Of a DNA stretch of 64,000 nt, positions 35,163 to 44,704 are shown piece after piece. Source of the stretch: Alphaproteobacteria bacterium (GTDB lineage: Bacteria > Pseudomonadota > Alphaproteobacteria > Caulobacterales > Aquidulcibacteraceae). The translations under genes and the position numbers were made by a program. The notes below the pieces were generated by a model. It made no database searches, had not been told where the DNA came from, and worked only from the letters and a program-made list of their open reading frames with translations. Positions within the stretch are counted from its first letter, which is position 1. Every line of letters starts with the position of its first letter. The stretch is from assembly GCA_027485915.1 (NCBI GenBank), contig JAIXQA010000023.1:1-64000 (forward strand). The letters run 5' to 3'.

Positions 35163-37811
35163 CTAGATCATTTTTTTTAGGGCATAAACAAAGTCCAACG
35201 CTTCGCGTGGGGTTAGCTGATCGGGGTCCAAGTCTATCAAAGCCTGTTCGAGAGCATTTGGTGTTGTTGAAACTTCCGGAACAGGGCTAGTCGCGGCAAA
35301 AAGAGGCAGGTCGTCTAGGGCGCCCGGACCCCCATTGTTCTGGGCTTTTTCGAGTTTGCTCAAAACCGACTTCGCGCGTGCCACTGCGCTCGGCGGCAGG
35401 CCTGCAAGCTTGGCCACTTGTACGCCATAAGAACGATCAGCAGCACCATCGACAACTTCATGCAAGAAGACGAGATCGCCCTTCCATTCTTTGGCGCGCA
35501 AACTTGCGTTGCCGCAGGCGGGCAATCGTTCTCCTAGAGCAGTGAGTTCATGATAATGTGTAGCAAATAGTGCACGACATTGGTTGGAATCGTGCAGGTG
35601 CTCTGCCACGGCCCATGCGATCGCTAAACCGTCATAGGTTGAGGTGCCGCGCCCAATCTCATCGAGAATTACAAAGGCTCGAGGTCCGGCACGGTTCAAG
35701 ATGGTTGCTGTCTCGACCATCTCGACCATGAAAGTGGACCGCCCTTTGGAAAGGTCATCGGAAGCTCCGACACGGGAGAAAATACGGTCGACGAGACCCA
35801 TGTGGAGGGATTCTGCTGGCACAAAGCTGCCTGCCTGAGCTAAGATCGCCAATAGAGCGTTCTGCCGCAAATAGGTGGACTTACCGGCCATATTCGGCCC
35901 AGTGATAAGCGTAAGGCGTGGCGCTGTTGCGCCTGAGGCATCGAGGCGGCACTGGTTGGACGTAAAGACTTCGCCGGACCTCCGTAGTGCTGCCTCAACT
36001 ACTGGATGACGCCCGCCACGCACCATAAAGCCGAGCCCACCATCCAGTACGGGTCGGGTCGCGTCCACTTCGACTGCCCACTCTGCAAGTCCAGCGGCTA
36101 CATCTAAGGTCGCCAGTGCATCGCCGACAGCCCGTAACGCGTCGCTTTGACGTACCACATCGGCAAGGGCCTCGTTCCAAAGCTCTAATTCCCGTGCGAG
36201 CGCCTGCTCCGATGCCCGCGCTATTTGCCCATCTAGCTCCATCAATCGCTGATTGGTAAATCGGATCGCACTGGCAGTCGTTTGACGATGGATGAAGAGG
36301 GCGTTGAGCGGTGGGCTCATCAGAGCTTCGGCTTGTTTGGGCGTTGCCTCAATAAAGAAGCCCAAAACAGCATTATTCCGGATCTTGAGCGGAAGGCCCG
36401 CTTGTTCAGAAACTTCGGCCTGCAGATTGGCCACCACTTGCCGCGCATTGGTCGAAAGCAGACGAATTTCATCCAAAACAGGATCAAACCCGGTCGCGAC
36501 AAATCCACCATCGCGTGTCAGTAGCCCTGGTTCTGGAATAATCATCGCCATTAGTCGGTATGCGAGTGCCGCCAAAGCCGGCTGATGGATTAGACCAATA
36601 TCCCTCTGTGCAATAGCAAGTTCTTCAGGAATTTCTGAAGGTAAGCGTGCACTGATCTGGTCACCTTCAATCAAAGCAAGGGCTAGCGCGCGCAGATCGC
36701 GCGGTCCCCCGCGGCCCAATTCAAGACGAGACAAAGCACGGTTGACATCGGGGATTTGGCTGAGTGTGTCGCGTAGTTCGCGTCGTTGCTCACTGGCGCT
36801 GATGAGATATTCGATCGCGTCAAGACGATCCTTAATTATGGCCAAATCTAACAACGGCCGGCCAATCCGTTCGACTAAAAGTCTTCCACCGGCGGCAGTG
36901 CGTGTGCGATCAATCGCGTCTAGCAGCGAGCCTTCCCGTGTACCTCGTTGCGACCGATCTAGTTCTAAACTGATCCGCGTCGTCGCATCGATTGCCATGA
37001 TACCCGAGGTTTCGACCCGCTTTGGTGGCGTCAAACGCGGGCCGAGCCCGGCCTGAGTAAGGCTGATGTAATCATATACTAGGCCTAGGGCAGTTAGCTC
37101 GGCTTTTCCGAAACTGCCAAACCCGTCCAGCGTTTGCACGCCAAAGCCCAGCTCCAGGGTGCGCGCGGCTGACTTCGCGTCTGCCGTCTTGGCAGGGCGA
37201 GGCGTGACTGAACCTGAAACAGCGGCGATGGCCTTTGCCCCGGCTCTATCCAAATCGCCGTCTACAATCACTAACTCGCCAATCGATAAGGCAGAGGCTT
37301 CATCGATCAGGCGCTGAATCGGTGCTTCCATCACAGCAAATTCACCAGTGGAAACATCTGCCCATGCCAAGGCAGCTTCAAGCCCGCCTGCCGCAAAGGC
37401 CACGGCTGCCAAGCGGTTGGCGGTGCGGGGGTCTAGCAGCGACTCCTCCGTCAATGTTCCCGGGGTAATGATGCGGACGACGTCGCGGCGAACAACCGAT
37501 TTAGAACCACGCTTGCGCGCTTCTGCTGCATCTTCGGTTTGGTCACAAATCGCGATTTTAAAGCCCTTTTTGACTAGTTTCGCGATATAAGTATCCGCAG
37601 AATGAGCAGGCACCCCCGCCATGGCGATATCTTCGCCTAAGTGCTGACCTCGCTTGGTCAGCGCGATATCAAGGGCCGCCGCAGCAGTTTTGGCATCTTC
37701 AAAGAAGAGTTCATAGAAATCACCCATGCGGAAGAAAAGCAGCGCATCGCGATGCTGCTCTTTGGCAGCTAGGTATTGCGCCATGACGGGTGTGGTTCCT
37801 GAGGCTGTCAT
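35163..37811 (-). CDS. mutS: DNA mismatch repair protein MutS
   Basis: Binds mismatches and starts repair. The 882-residue protein begins with the mismatch-binding domain containing the MGDFYELFFEDA motif (Phe-X-Glu wedge), and ends with the ATPase: Walker A GPNMAGKSTYLRQ, the STFMVEMVETA signature, Walker B FVILDEIGRGTSTYDG, and the ATHYHEL segment. Length fits MutS1 rather than MutS2. It is divergent from maeB across 133 bases, a neighbour pair that is common in alphaproteobacteria. Confidence 0.98.
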   Translation of the reverse strand: MTASGTTPVMAQYLAAKEQHRDALLFFRMGDFYELFFEDAKTAAAALDIALTKRGQHLGEDIAMAGVPAHSADTYIAKLVKKGFKIAICDQTEDAAEARKRGSKSVVRRDVVRIITPGTLTEESLLDPRTANRLAAVAFAAGGLEAALAWADVSTGEFAVMEAPIQRLIDEASALSIGELVIVDGDLDRAGAKAIAAVSGSVTPRPAKTADAKSAARTLELGFGVQTLDGFGSFGKAELTALGLVYDYISLTQAGLGPRLTPPKRVETSGIMAIDATTRISLELDRSQRGTREGSLLDAIDRTRTAAGGRLLVERIGRPLLDLAIIKDRLDAIEYLISASEQRRELRDTLSQIPDVNRALSRLELGRGGPRDLRALALALIEGDQISARLPSEIPEELAIAQRDIGLIHQPALAALAYRLMAMIIPEPGLLTRDGGFVATGFDPVLDEIRLLSTNARQVVANLQAEVSEQAGLPLKIRNNAVLGFFIEATPKQAEALMSPPLNALFIHRQTTASAIRFTNQRLMELDGQIARASEQALARELELWNEALADVVRQSDALRAVGDALATLDVAAGLAEWAVEVDATRPVLDGGLGFMVRGGRHPVVEAALRRSGEVFTSNQCRLDASGATAPRLTLITGPNMAGKSTYLRQNALLAILAQAGSFVPAESLHMGLVDRIFSRVGASDDLSKGRSTFMVEMVETATILNRAGPRAFVILDEIGRGTSTYDGLAIAWAVAEHLHDSNQCRALFATHYHELTALGERLPACGNASLRAKEWKGDLVFLHEVVDGAADRSYGVQVAKLAGLPPSAVARAKSVLSKLEKAQNNGGPGALDDLPLFAATSPVPEVSTTPNALEQALIDLDPDQLTPREALDFVYALKKMI

Positions 37812-37944
37812 CAGACGGGTTTAGCTGCGGATTCTTCTGCTGGCAAAGTGTCAAAGACTGTTTTCAAAGAAGACACACGTTGATCGAATGCTCGGCCCGG
37901 TCTAGCAAGGATCAAATAGGACAGCGTAGGACGAAAAACATCTG

Positions 37945-40230
37945 ATGAGCAGCGAGCGCAAGACTTTCACAGACCAAGAAGCCCTCGATTTTCACAGCCT
38001 GCCTACGCCGGGGAAGATTTCGGTCGTTGCCTCTAAGCCGATGGCAACGCAGCGCGACCTGTCGCTTGCTTATTCCCCTGGCGTTGCGGTTCCAGTCCTC
38101 GCGATCTCAAAGGACCCCGACACTGCCTATGACTATACTTCTAAAGGAAATTTGGTCGCGGTCATTTCAAACGGTACTGCCATTCTGGGTTTAGGCAATT
38201 TGGGTGCATTGGCCTCCAAGCCGGTGATGGAGGGCAAGTCTGTCTTGTTCAAGCGCTTTGCGGACATCGATTCCATAGACATCGAGCTCGATTCGATGGA
38301 CTCAGAAGAGATTATTACAACGGTTCGCAACATCTCTTGTACGTTTGGCGGCATCAATCTGGAAGATATCAAAAGCCCTGAATGTTTCATCATTGAGAGC
38401 CGTCTGAAAGAATTATGCGACATCCCAGTCTTTCATGATGACCAGCATGGTACAGCGATCATTGCCGCTGCAGGCCTCATCAACGCTTGCGAGATTACAG
38501 GCCGTGACTTTAAGGATTTAAAAGTAGTCGTGTCTGGGGCTGGTGCGGCTGGCCTCTCGTGTATTTCCTTGATCAAGACCTTGGGCGTGCCTCATCAAAA
38601 CGTCATTGTGTGTGACCGTGACGGTGTCGTTTATCGCGGCCGTGAAAAGGGTATGGACCAGTTTAAGTCTGCGCATGCTGTCGACACGCCACTTCGGACT
38701 TTGGAAGAAGCCATGAAGGGCGCGGATTGCTTCTTGGGTCTTTCGGCAAAGGGCGCTGTGAACAAGGCGATGGTGGCGAGCATGGCACCAAACCCCATCA
38801 TATTTGCGATGGCTAATCCCGACCCCGAGATCCGTCCCGAAGAGATTTTGGAAGTGCGAACCGACGCAATTATCGCCACAGGTCGGTCGGATTATGCTAA
38901 TCAAGTCAACAATGTTCTGGGCTTCCCCTATATCTTCCGCGGGGCACTGGATGTTCGCGCGCGGACCATCAATGAAGAGATGAAGTTGGCAGCGGCGCGT
39001 GCCTTGGCTGAACTCGCTCGTGAAGATGTGCCCGATGAAGTTATGGCTGCCTATCATGGTCGACAACTAAAGTTTGGCCCAGGCTACATTATTCCAACTC
39101 CTTTCGACCCTCGCCTGATAGCTGCCATTCCCCCCGCCGTAGCACAGGCGGCAATGGATACCGGTGTTGCGCGTAAGCCGATTGAAGATATGGGCGCTTA
39201 TCGCGATCGATTGGCCCAACGACTCGACCCAACCGCTTCGCTGCTACAAAGTTTGCAAGAAACGGTTCGTGCCAATCCGAAAACCATCGTGTTCGCGGAA
39301 GGCGAGGACCCTGCCGTTATCCGCGCAGCCTATCAGTTCGAACAATTGGAAATGGGGAAAGCCATTCTGATTGGTCGCGAAGAGCAGGTTCGCCGGAATA
39401 AATCTTTGGTCGGTGTACCAGAGGATTCAGGCCTTCAGATCTTCAATGCCCGCCTTTCTGACCGCAATGTCGACTACACAGACTATCTATATCGCCGCCT
39501 CCAGCGTCGTGGCTATTTGTTGCGCGACTGTCAGCGCATGATCAATCAGGATCGGAACGTCTTTGCCGCAACGATGGTGGCCATGGGTGACGCGGACGGG
39601 ATGGTAACGGGCACCACGCGGACAACTGACCAAGCACTAAGTGAAGTAATGCTTGCAATTGACGCCCCGCCTCGGACCAAGCCGATTGGTCTTTCGGTTC
39701 TGATTTCTAAGGGCCGAACCATTTTTGTCGCCGATACCAATGTTACGGAAATGCCCAATGCCGAAGATTTAGCCCGCATAGCCATCCAAGCCGCCGGCGC
39801 TGCCAAGCGCTTAGGCTTTGCTCCACGCGTCGCCTTCGTTGCGTATTCCACTTTTGGCCGACCTATGGGTGAGCGATCTGAGAAGTGCCGGGAAGCAACA
39901 GCCATTCTCGACCGGATGGAAGAGATTGACTTCGAGTATGAGGGCGAAATGTCGGTTGGCGTAGCGCTCAGCGCTGATTCCCACCGGCTCTATCCATTTT
40001 CTAGATTGTCGGGCCCAGCTAATGTCTTGGTCATGCCTGCCATACACTCTGCCCGGATTTCAACGGATCTAGTGGAGTTCTTGGGCGGAGCGACTGTATT
40101 GGGGCCGATGATCGTTGGTCTGCGTCACCCAGTGCAAATCTGCTCTTTGTCGGCACCTGTCTCTGAAATTGTGACTTTGGCTACTTTGGCTGCCTATGAC
40201 GTGAACCCGATCGCTGGTGGCAAGCGCTAA
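37945..40230 (+). CDS. maeB: NADP-dependent malic enzyme with phosphotransacetylase-like domain
   Basis: Oxidative decarboxylation of malate to pyruvate with NADP+. The 761-residue protein has the malic-enzyme half (residues 1-430; SLAYSPGVAVP, PVFHDDQHGTAIIAAAGL, VVSGAGAAGLSCI for NADP binding) fused to a phosphotransacetylase-like half (PKTIVFAEGEDPAVIRAA) that is regulatory in characterised MaeB enzymes. Length is typical. No odd features. In a phototroph it may supply NADPH and pyruvate, but that is inference. Confidence 0.96.
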   Translation: MSSERKTFTDQEALDFHSLPTPGKISVVASKPMATQRDLSLAYSPGVAVPVLAISKDPDTAYDYTSKGNLVAVISNGTAILGLGNLGALASKPVMEGKSVLFKRFADIDSIDIELDSMDSEEIITTVRNISCTFGGINLEDIKSPECFIIESRLKELCDIPVFHDDQHGTAIIAAAGLINACEITGRDFKDLKVVVSGAGAAGLSCISLIKTLGVPHQNVIVCDRDGVVYRGREKGMDQFKSAHAVDTPLRTLEEAMKGADCFLGLSAKGAVNKAMVASMAPNPIIFAMANPDPEIRPEEILEVRTDAIIATGRSDYANQVNNVLGFPYIFRGALDVRARTINEEMKLAAARALAELAREDVPDEVMAAYHGRQLKFGPGYIIPTPFDPRLIAAIPPAVAQAAMDTGVARKPIEDMGAYRDRLAQRLDPTASLLQSLQETVRANPKTIVFAEGEDPAVIRAAYQFEQLEMGKAILIGREEQVRRNKSLVGVPEDSGLQIFNARLSDRNVDYTDYLYRRLQRRGYLLRDCQRMINQDRNVFAATMVAMGDADGMVTGTTRTTDQALSEVMLAIDAPPRTKPIGLSVLISKGRTIFVADTNVTEMPNAEDLARIAIQAAGAAKRLGFAPRVAFVAYSTFGRPMGERSEKCREATAILDRMEEIDFEYEGEMSVGVALSADSHRLYPFSRLSGPANVLVMPAIHSARISTDLVEFLGGATVLGPMIVGLRHPVQICSLSAPVSEIVTLATLAAYDVNPIAGGKR

Positions 40231-40239
40231 GGGTCGCCA

Positions 40240-41418
40240 TTACCAGGGTTGGGAATAGGATTGTCTCGGGGCAAGCCCTGTTTCGAATTCAAGCAGAATG
40301 TCGCGGAATTCTTCCGACGTGGGCGAATCTGCGGCGCCCCCCTTGAAGCGGTAGCTCCAGAAGGACGAGATGTGCGAAATCATACCCATCGAGTGACCAA
40401 GATCCAGGAAGAAAATTGGGGCTTCCAGCAAGAACCTGCGGAAGGCCGCCGTATTGCCGCGATGAACTAGGTCTGCAAAGGCGTCATCGTAAAGTGCTAA
40501 CACTTTACTGCAATTTCTGGCAGCTTCGCGGATCCGCTTGCGAATGGAAGCCTTCAGCGTTCGAATTTCCTCGCGGGTGGCGGCATCATTCCGACCAGAT
40601 GGTTTTATGTGTTCCATTTCCTGCGTCACACGGATCAGGCTCTGGATCATTTCAGAGAATTGCCATTTGTAGTAAATGAAGCCTTTCCAACTGAAGATGC
40701 CTTGGGTGAACTGATCGCCATGTAGGCCCAAAGTCTCTCGCAGCGGGTCTAAGCGCGTGTCTGCATTTGCAGATAGGAGCGCATCAGCCAGTTTGCCAAC
40801 CATGCCAGCACTTTCCCCGCCATTCTTCGTGCGAAAGGCCATTCGGATCAGTGGAGCCATCTCGGCGCTTGTGAAGCTTTGCATCCGACTGGAGTCAGCG
40901 GGGGATATTGAGAAGTAGCACTCCGCAGGTTGGTGATGATTTCTACGCAATTGCTCCCGAACTAGGAACGGATCGAGTGATGGAAGCTCGTTCAACATAC
41001 TCAGAACCAGAAAGTCTCTTTCCAGTTCCAGTTCACGGTAACCAACCAAGTCACAGATTGCTTGCCGAAAGCCTTTTTGGTTCACAAAAATCGAGCGCCC
41101 GCCCAGCTCAAGATCGTCAAAGTCGAGCGGGAAAATAATCTTGGTGGCAACTGAAGTTGAGTTTGGCAGAAGATAGGCCTCATCCCGCCGTAGCCGATGC
41201 TTGACTAGAATGGAGCGATTGAGCAGATCGTCCGTGAATAAAGGTGCTTTTTTCCGCATCGGGTCGTTTGCGTAACGCTTTGCGACTAGATTCAGATTAA
41301 GCACTCTACTGGTTGACGCGGAAGTCGCCAGTGCAGCTAGGTTACGTACTCCAGACATCGACCGGCCTGTTCCAAATGCGCACTTCGGCGGTAACTGAAG
41401 CATTCTCAGTAGTAACAC
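40240..41418 (-). CDS. Conserved-looking protein of unknown function
   Basis: A 392-residue protein that I do not recognise. It is predicted mainly alpha-helical and soluble, without signal peptide or membrane segment, and rich in Arg/Leu, with an SMGMISHISSFWSYRF motif and a long basic helix (REEIRTLKASIRKRIREAARN) in the C-terminal half. The start is uncertain: MSGVRNLAALATSAS at 41358, 20 codons inside, is a plausible alternative. It converges with maeB (9-base gap). Base composition looks like the neighbours, giving no sign of transfer. Confidence 0.6.
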   Translation of the reverse strand: MLLLRMLQLPPKCAFGTGRSMSGVRNLAALATSASTSRVLNLNLVAKRYANDPMRKKAPLFTDDLLNRSILVKHRLRRDEAYLLPNSTSVATKIIFPLDFDDLELGGRSIFVNQKGFRQAICDLVGYRELELERDFLVLSMLNELPSLDPFLVREQLRRNHHQPAECYFSISPADSSRMQSFTSAEMAPLIRMAFRTKNGGESAGMVGKLADALLSANADTRLDPLRETLGLHGDQFTQGIFSWKGFIYYKWQFSEMIQSLIRVTQEMEHIKPSGRNDAATREEIRTLKASIRKRIREAARNCSKVLALYDDAFADLVHRGNTAAFRRFLLEAPIFFLDLGHSMGMISHISSFWSYRFKGGAADSPTSEEFRDILLEFETGLAPRQSYSQPW

Positions 41419-41625
41419 GGAATGAAGGGGTAGCTAATTCAATTGATAAAATTATCGGGAAGCCGCCATTCAGTAAGGGTTTATTCGGATTTGTGCAGTG
41501 AGAAACAGTGAAAAATCAGCATTTTGGTTAATGAGCGCATCAAAACAACAGATTGATTGGGTTCGACTATAACACTGGAGCCCGCCTAAATATATCTAAC
41601 TGTTTCGAACTCTGGGCTTCAATGC

Positions 41626-42867
41626 CTATTGCTTCAGGCGTGCGCCGGACTGCAACGAGTTTGACTGATTGCCAACCCCAACGGGAACTGGGACACCAGA
41701 GCCTATATAATCTGAATTGATGACCAGCCGAGAGTTCCCAGTCAAGCGCACGTTCTGAGCAATCACGACGCTCCATTTTGAGTCTTCCGCGACGCTGCCT
41801 GCTGAATCGATTTCCAAATTAGCATTAGCCAAATAGATGGCACCCAAAAGCTTGTCCACATTGGGGGAAGAAACGACCATGTTCGACTGATTTGAGAAAT
41901 CTGACGCCACGAGAAAACCTGCCCAAGGACCGGTTGCTCGCCCAGTTAAGTCCAGCCTTGCGGCATCCTCAGCAACAAGAGCGCCTCGTTCAAACAATAG
42001 GGCCACATCCTTGCCTCTCAGCGCTGCAGCGCCCTCGACCCTAAGACCATTGCAGAAATAATGATCACCTGGCCTCAAGCTTAGAGTCGCTTGATCGGTT
42101 ACGACAAGGTGCCACTTATGCACCCCGGCTGACAGGTTGAACGTTCCGCGCGCATCAAGAACTATTTTGTCGTTGTCATTTCTACTCGGGCAGTTGGCTC
42201 TCGCCGTGATTTGACGGCTTTGAAATGGGTTTGATATCATCAGGGCACCGGCATTCACAGCGGGAGAGAAGCCGGTACCAAATACTCGAAACCTTGTAGC
42301 AATTGCTCCTGCTGAAACGCGTCCCAATTCTGCTGATCGAATTGTCCCGTTTGAATGGACAAGGCAGTTGTTAGCTTGGATATGGGCGTTGCCATTCACC
42401 GAAATAGCAGAGTCGCCAGCGCGGTCGCGCAGGCCCAACACGCAAAGTGGCTGTTGATTCAGAGACTCGGCTGTGGCTCTGACGCGAATAGTAAATCCGC
42501 CCGGGGGAACCAAATTGCCAAAAAATGAGTCTCTATGGGCAAGTCCAATTACCTCGACCGTATTTTTGTCGCCTTGTCGCGTCGTAAAATTAATCTTAAG
42601 CCGTGGCGATAAGTCTGTGACTTGCTGATTTGCAAAGTTAATTGCATACGCGCTGATGCTCTCGGACGACATGGATAGTGACGCCTGACGGGCAGCGGCA
42701 AGCGCAGCTGCGTCTACAGCTGACTGCATACGGCTTCGTTCTGCGGTCAGCGCGACCATTTCTACAGATATAGCAACGATCATTGCTAGCGGCACAGCCA
42801 CTAAGCCTGTGATAACCGCTAACTGACCACGCTCGCTTCCGCGCGTAAGCGATGATTGAAGAGTCAA
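41626..42867 (-). CDS. TadG-like protein, copy 2
   Basis: A 413-residue protein. Residues 12-45 (ERGQLAVITGLVAVPLAMIV then ALTAERSRMQSAVDAAALAAAR) match the N-terminal TadG/TadE pilus-assembly helix, which anchors in the inner membrane. The remainder, about 340 residues, is a periplasmic beta-rich part with repeated Asn/Ser/Gly motifs (VHSNG, TGFSPAVNAGAL, RPGDHYFCNGLRVEG, YLANANLEIDSAGSVAEDSKWSVV). It is clearly paralogous over its length to the next gene upstream. Which pilus or surface structure it serves is unknown. Confidence 0.8.
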   Translation of the reverse strand: MTLQSSLTRGSERGQLAVITGLVAVPLAMIVAISVEMVALTAERSRMQSAVDAAALAAARQASLSMSSESISAYAINFANQQVTDLSPRLKINFTTRQGDKNTVEVIGLAHRDSFFGNLVPPGGFTIRVRATAESLNQQPLCVLGLRDRAGDSAISVNGNAHIQANNCLVHSNGTIRSAELGRVSAGAIATRFRVFGTGFSPAVNAGALMISNPFQSRQITARANCPSRNDNDKIVLDARGTFNLSAGVHKWHLVVTDQATLSLRPGDHYFCNGLRVEGAAALRGKDVALLFERGALVAEDAARLDLTGRATGPWAGFLVASDFSNQSNMVVSSPNVDKLLGAIYLANANLEIDSAGSVAEDSKWSVVIAQNVRLTGNSRLVINSDYIGSGVPVPVGVGNQSNSLQSGARLKQ

Positions 42868-42923
42868 GCTCGTTCAGCCCTTGTTGAGCGTGCGAGAACT
42901 CACAAGTGCACTGAATGGAGATA

Positions 42924-42937
42924 TTACTATATAGTAA
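42924..42937. promoter_or_regulatory. Palindrome upstream of TadG-like copy 2
   Basis: Perfect 14-base palindrome TTACTATATAGTAA, 57-70 bases before the start codon on the minus strand, in an AT-rich stretch that could also supply a -10 box. The paralogue has a related TTAC...GTAA repeat at the matching place. Confidence 0.5.
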
Positions 42938-43082
42938 CAAAATTGCTGATTGTTTAACCGCGTCGAAAATTCAGCGGCGAACCCAGATTGTCAGACAGGA
43001 ATTCCGCGCGCGCTACCCAGAAATTCGAAAGCCCGACCTTATATTGGCACAGGGCTCGTTAGATTTCTCAAAAGTTTACCGG

Positions 43083-44339
43083 CTATTGCCTAAGTCGGGT
43101 CCCGTTGCCATTAGCTTTTTTGTCACCCACACCAATCGGCACTGGCACGCCTGACCCTGCATAGTCGGTGTTGATAACTAGTCGGGCATTTCTATCGAGC
43201 AAGATGTCTTTAGCTACTACGACGCTCCACTTTGAGTCTTCAGCAACCGCACCAGCGGCATTGATAATCAGGGTCGCGTTAGGCAAATAGATGGTACCCA
43301 GAAGCCGATCCACAAGGCTGGATGAAATTTCCATGTCCTCGTCGTTATCGCGCGTGGTGACGATGACAAAGCCAGCCCAGTCGCCCGTCGTGCGGCCGGT
43401 GAGCGAGATGGTGGAGCTTTCCGTGGCATGAAATGTTTCATCCTCATCAAAGACCAAAACCACATTGTCACCCTTTAGGGTTCCACTTCCTTGAACTCTA
43501 AGCTCACTGCAGAAATAATGCTCGCCCGCGCCAAGCGTTAGCACGCCGCTTCCCGATACTTGAATGGCTCGCTTGTGGATACCTGCTGGCAGTGTCACAC
43601 TAGAAGTTCCATTGACGATCAGATTTGCCTGGTACAGACCATTGCATGCGAAGGGGCGTTTAATCACCCGAGTTCTAAAGGGATCAGCCACCCTGAGGGC
43701 CCCGCTATTTGCTGCTGGGGAAAACCCCGTTCCAGTAGCGGTGCGCGAGGCTTGAATCGTTCCTGCGGCAACGGCACCCTTCCCTCGTGTTAGCATATTG
43801 CCATTTGAGTGAACCAAACAATTGGTGGCCTGCACACTACTGTTCAATAAAGCACTCAACCCCGAAGGCTCATCCTCTTCATCTTCGTTTTCCGGTAATG
43901 CCAATACACATAAGGGGGCCTGGTTGAGCGCTTCAGCCACAGCATTAACTTCAATCTTGAAGCCCCCAGGGGGAACCATGTTTCCAAAGAAGGAGCCGCG
44001 CAGACCAACCCCAGATACCTGAAAGCCGGTGGCATTTTGGCTGGCAGTAAAGCTCATTGCGATGCGCGGGGCGAGGTCTATAACTTGATTCATCGCAAAG
44101 TTTTCGGCAAAGCCATTTGCGTTCCGGGCACTACCGCCAGCTACAGACAGCTCGCGGGCACCAGCTAGTGCTGCAGCATCTACCGCCGCCTGCATCCGAG
44201 CTTTTTCACTTGTCAGAGATACCATTTCAATGGTGATGACGACGATCATTCCCAAAGGAATCGCGATCAAGCCTGTGACCACGGCTAAATTGCCGCGCCC
44301 GCCGCGCCGACCAGTCTTTTGTCCCTTCGAAAACAACAC
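43083..44339 (-). CDS. TadG-like protein, copy 1
   Basis: A 418-residue paralogue of the neighbouring gene. The TadG-type N-terminus is RGNLAVVTGLIAIPLGMIVV followed by TSEKARMQAAVDAAALAGAREL. The periplasmic part shares CLVHSNG, GTGFSPAANSGAL, GEHYFCSELRVQGSG, GTIYLPNATLIINAAGAVAEDSKWSVVVAKDI and a near-identical VPVPIGVGDK end. A poly-acidic PENEDEEDEP stretch near residue 145 is peculiar to this copy. Tandem duplication with divergence is the simplest reading. It lies 215 bases from copy 2, so each may have its own promoter. Confidence 0.8.
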   Translation of the reverse strand: MLFSKGQKTGRRGGRGNLAVVTGLIAIPLGMIVVITIEMVSLTSEKARMQAAVDAAALAGARELSVAGGSARNANGFAENFAMNQVIDLAPRIAMSFTASQNATGFQVSGVGLRGSFFGNMVPPGGFKIEVNAVAEALNQAPLCVLALPENEDEEDEPSGLSALLNSSVQATNCLVHSNGNMLTRGKGAVAAGTIQASRTATGTGFSPAANSGALRVADPFRTRVIKRPFACNGLYQANLIVNGTSSVTLPAGIHKRAIQVSGSGVLTLGAGEHYFCSELRVQGSGTLKGDNVVLVFDEDETFHATESSTISLTGRTTGDWAGFVIVTTRDNDEDMEISSSLVDRLLGTIYLPNATLIINAAGAVAEDSKWSVVVAKDILLDRNARLVINTDYAGSGVPVPIGVGDKKANGNGTRLRQ

Positions 44340-44704
44340 AGCTTTCCATTACCCTTGTGTAGTAATGGATAGATAATCAGAAACTGGTGTATCAAAGGTT
44401 TATGCTGGCACAGAATTGAGTGAAGATAGCGGGAAAGCGCCGCTTTTATCTGTTTTGACATTTGAATTATTGGCCCCATCACCAAGTACGATCTCAATCG
44501 CCCTATCGACCTCTTGTGGGCCTTAGCCAAACGTTGTCTGAGCGCGAAGGGGTCTGCCCAAACCCTTTTTGAGTAGGAGAGTAGGCGATAGTTTTTCGCA
44601 CATCTGATGATGCCCTTTGCGGTGCCCCTTCGATGGCTTGGTCACTAAGCTATGCGAGTGCCAGAATCTGGGCATCGCCAAACCTAAATGATCTCGAATA
44701 ATCG
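44340..44704. other. Divergent control region between TadG-like copy 1 and the GH13 operon
   Basis: About 365 bases without a supported gene. Bases 44346-44368 contain a 7-bp inverted repeat CCATTAC / GTAATGG with a 9-base gap, right upstream of the TadG-like gene. The promoter of the GH13-PhyH-ADH operon must lie here, but I could not pick clear -35/-10 boxes. Confidence 0.45.
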
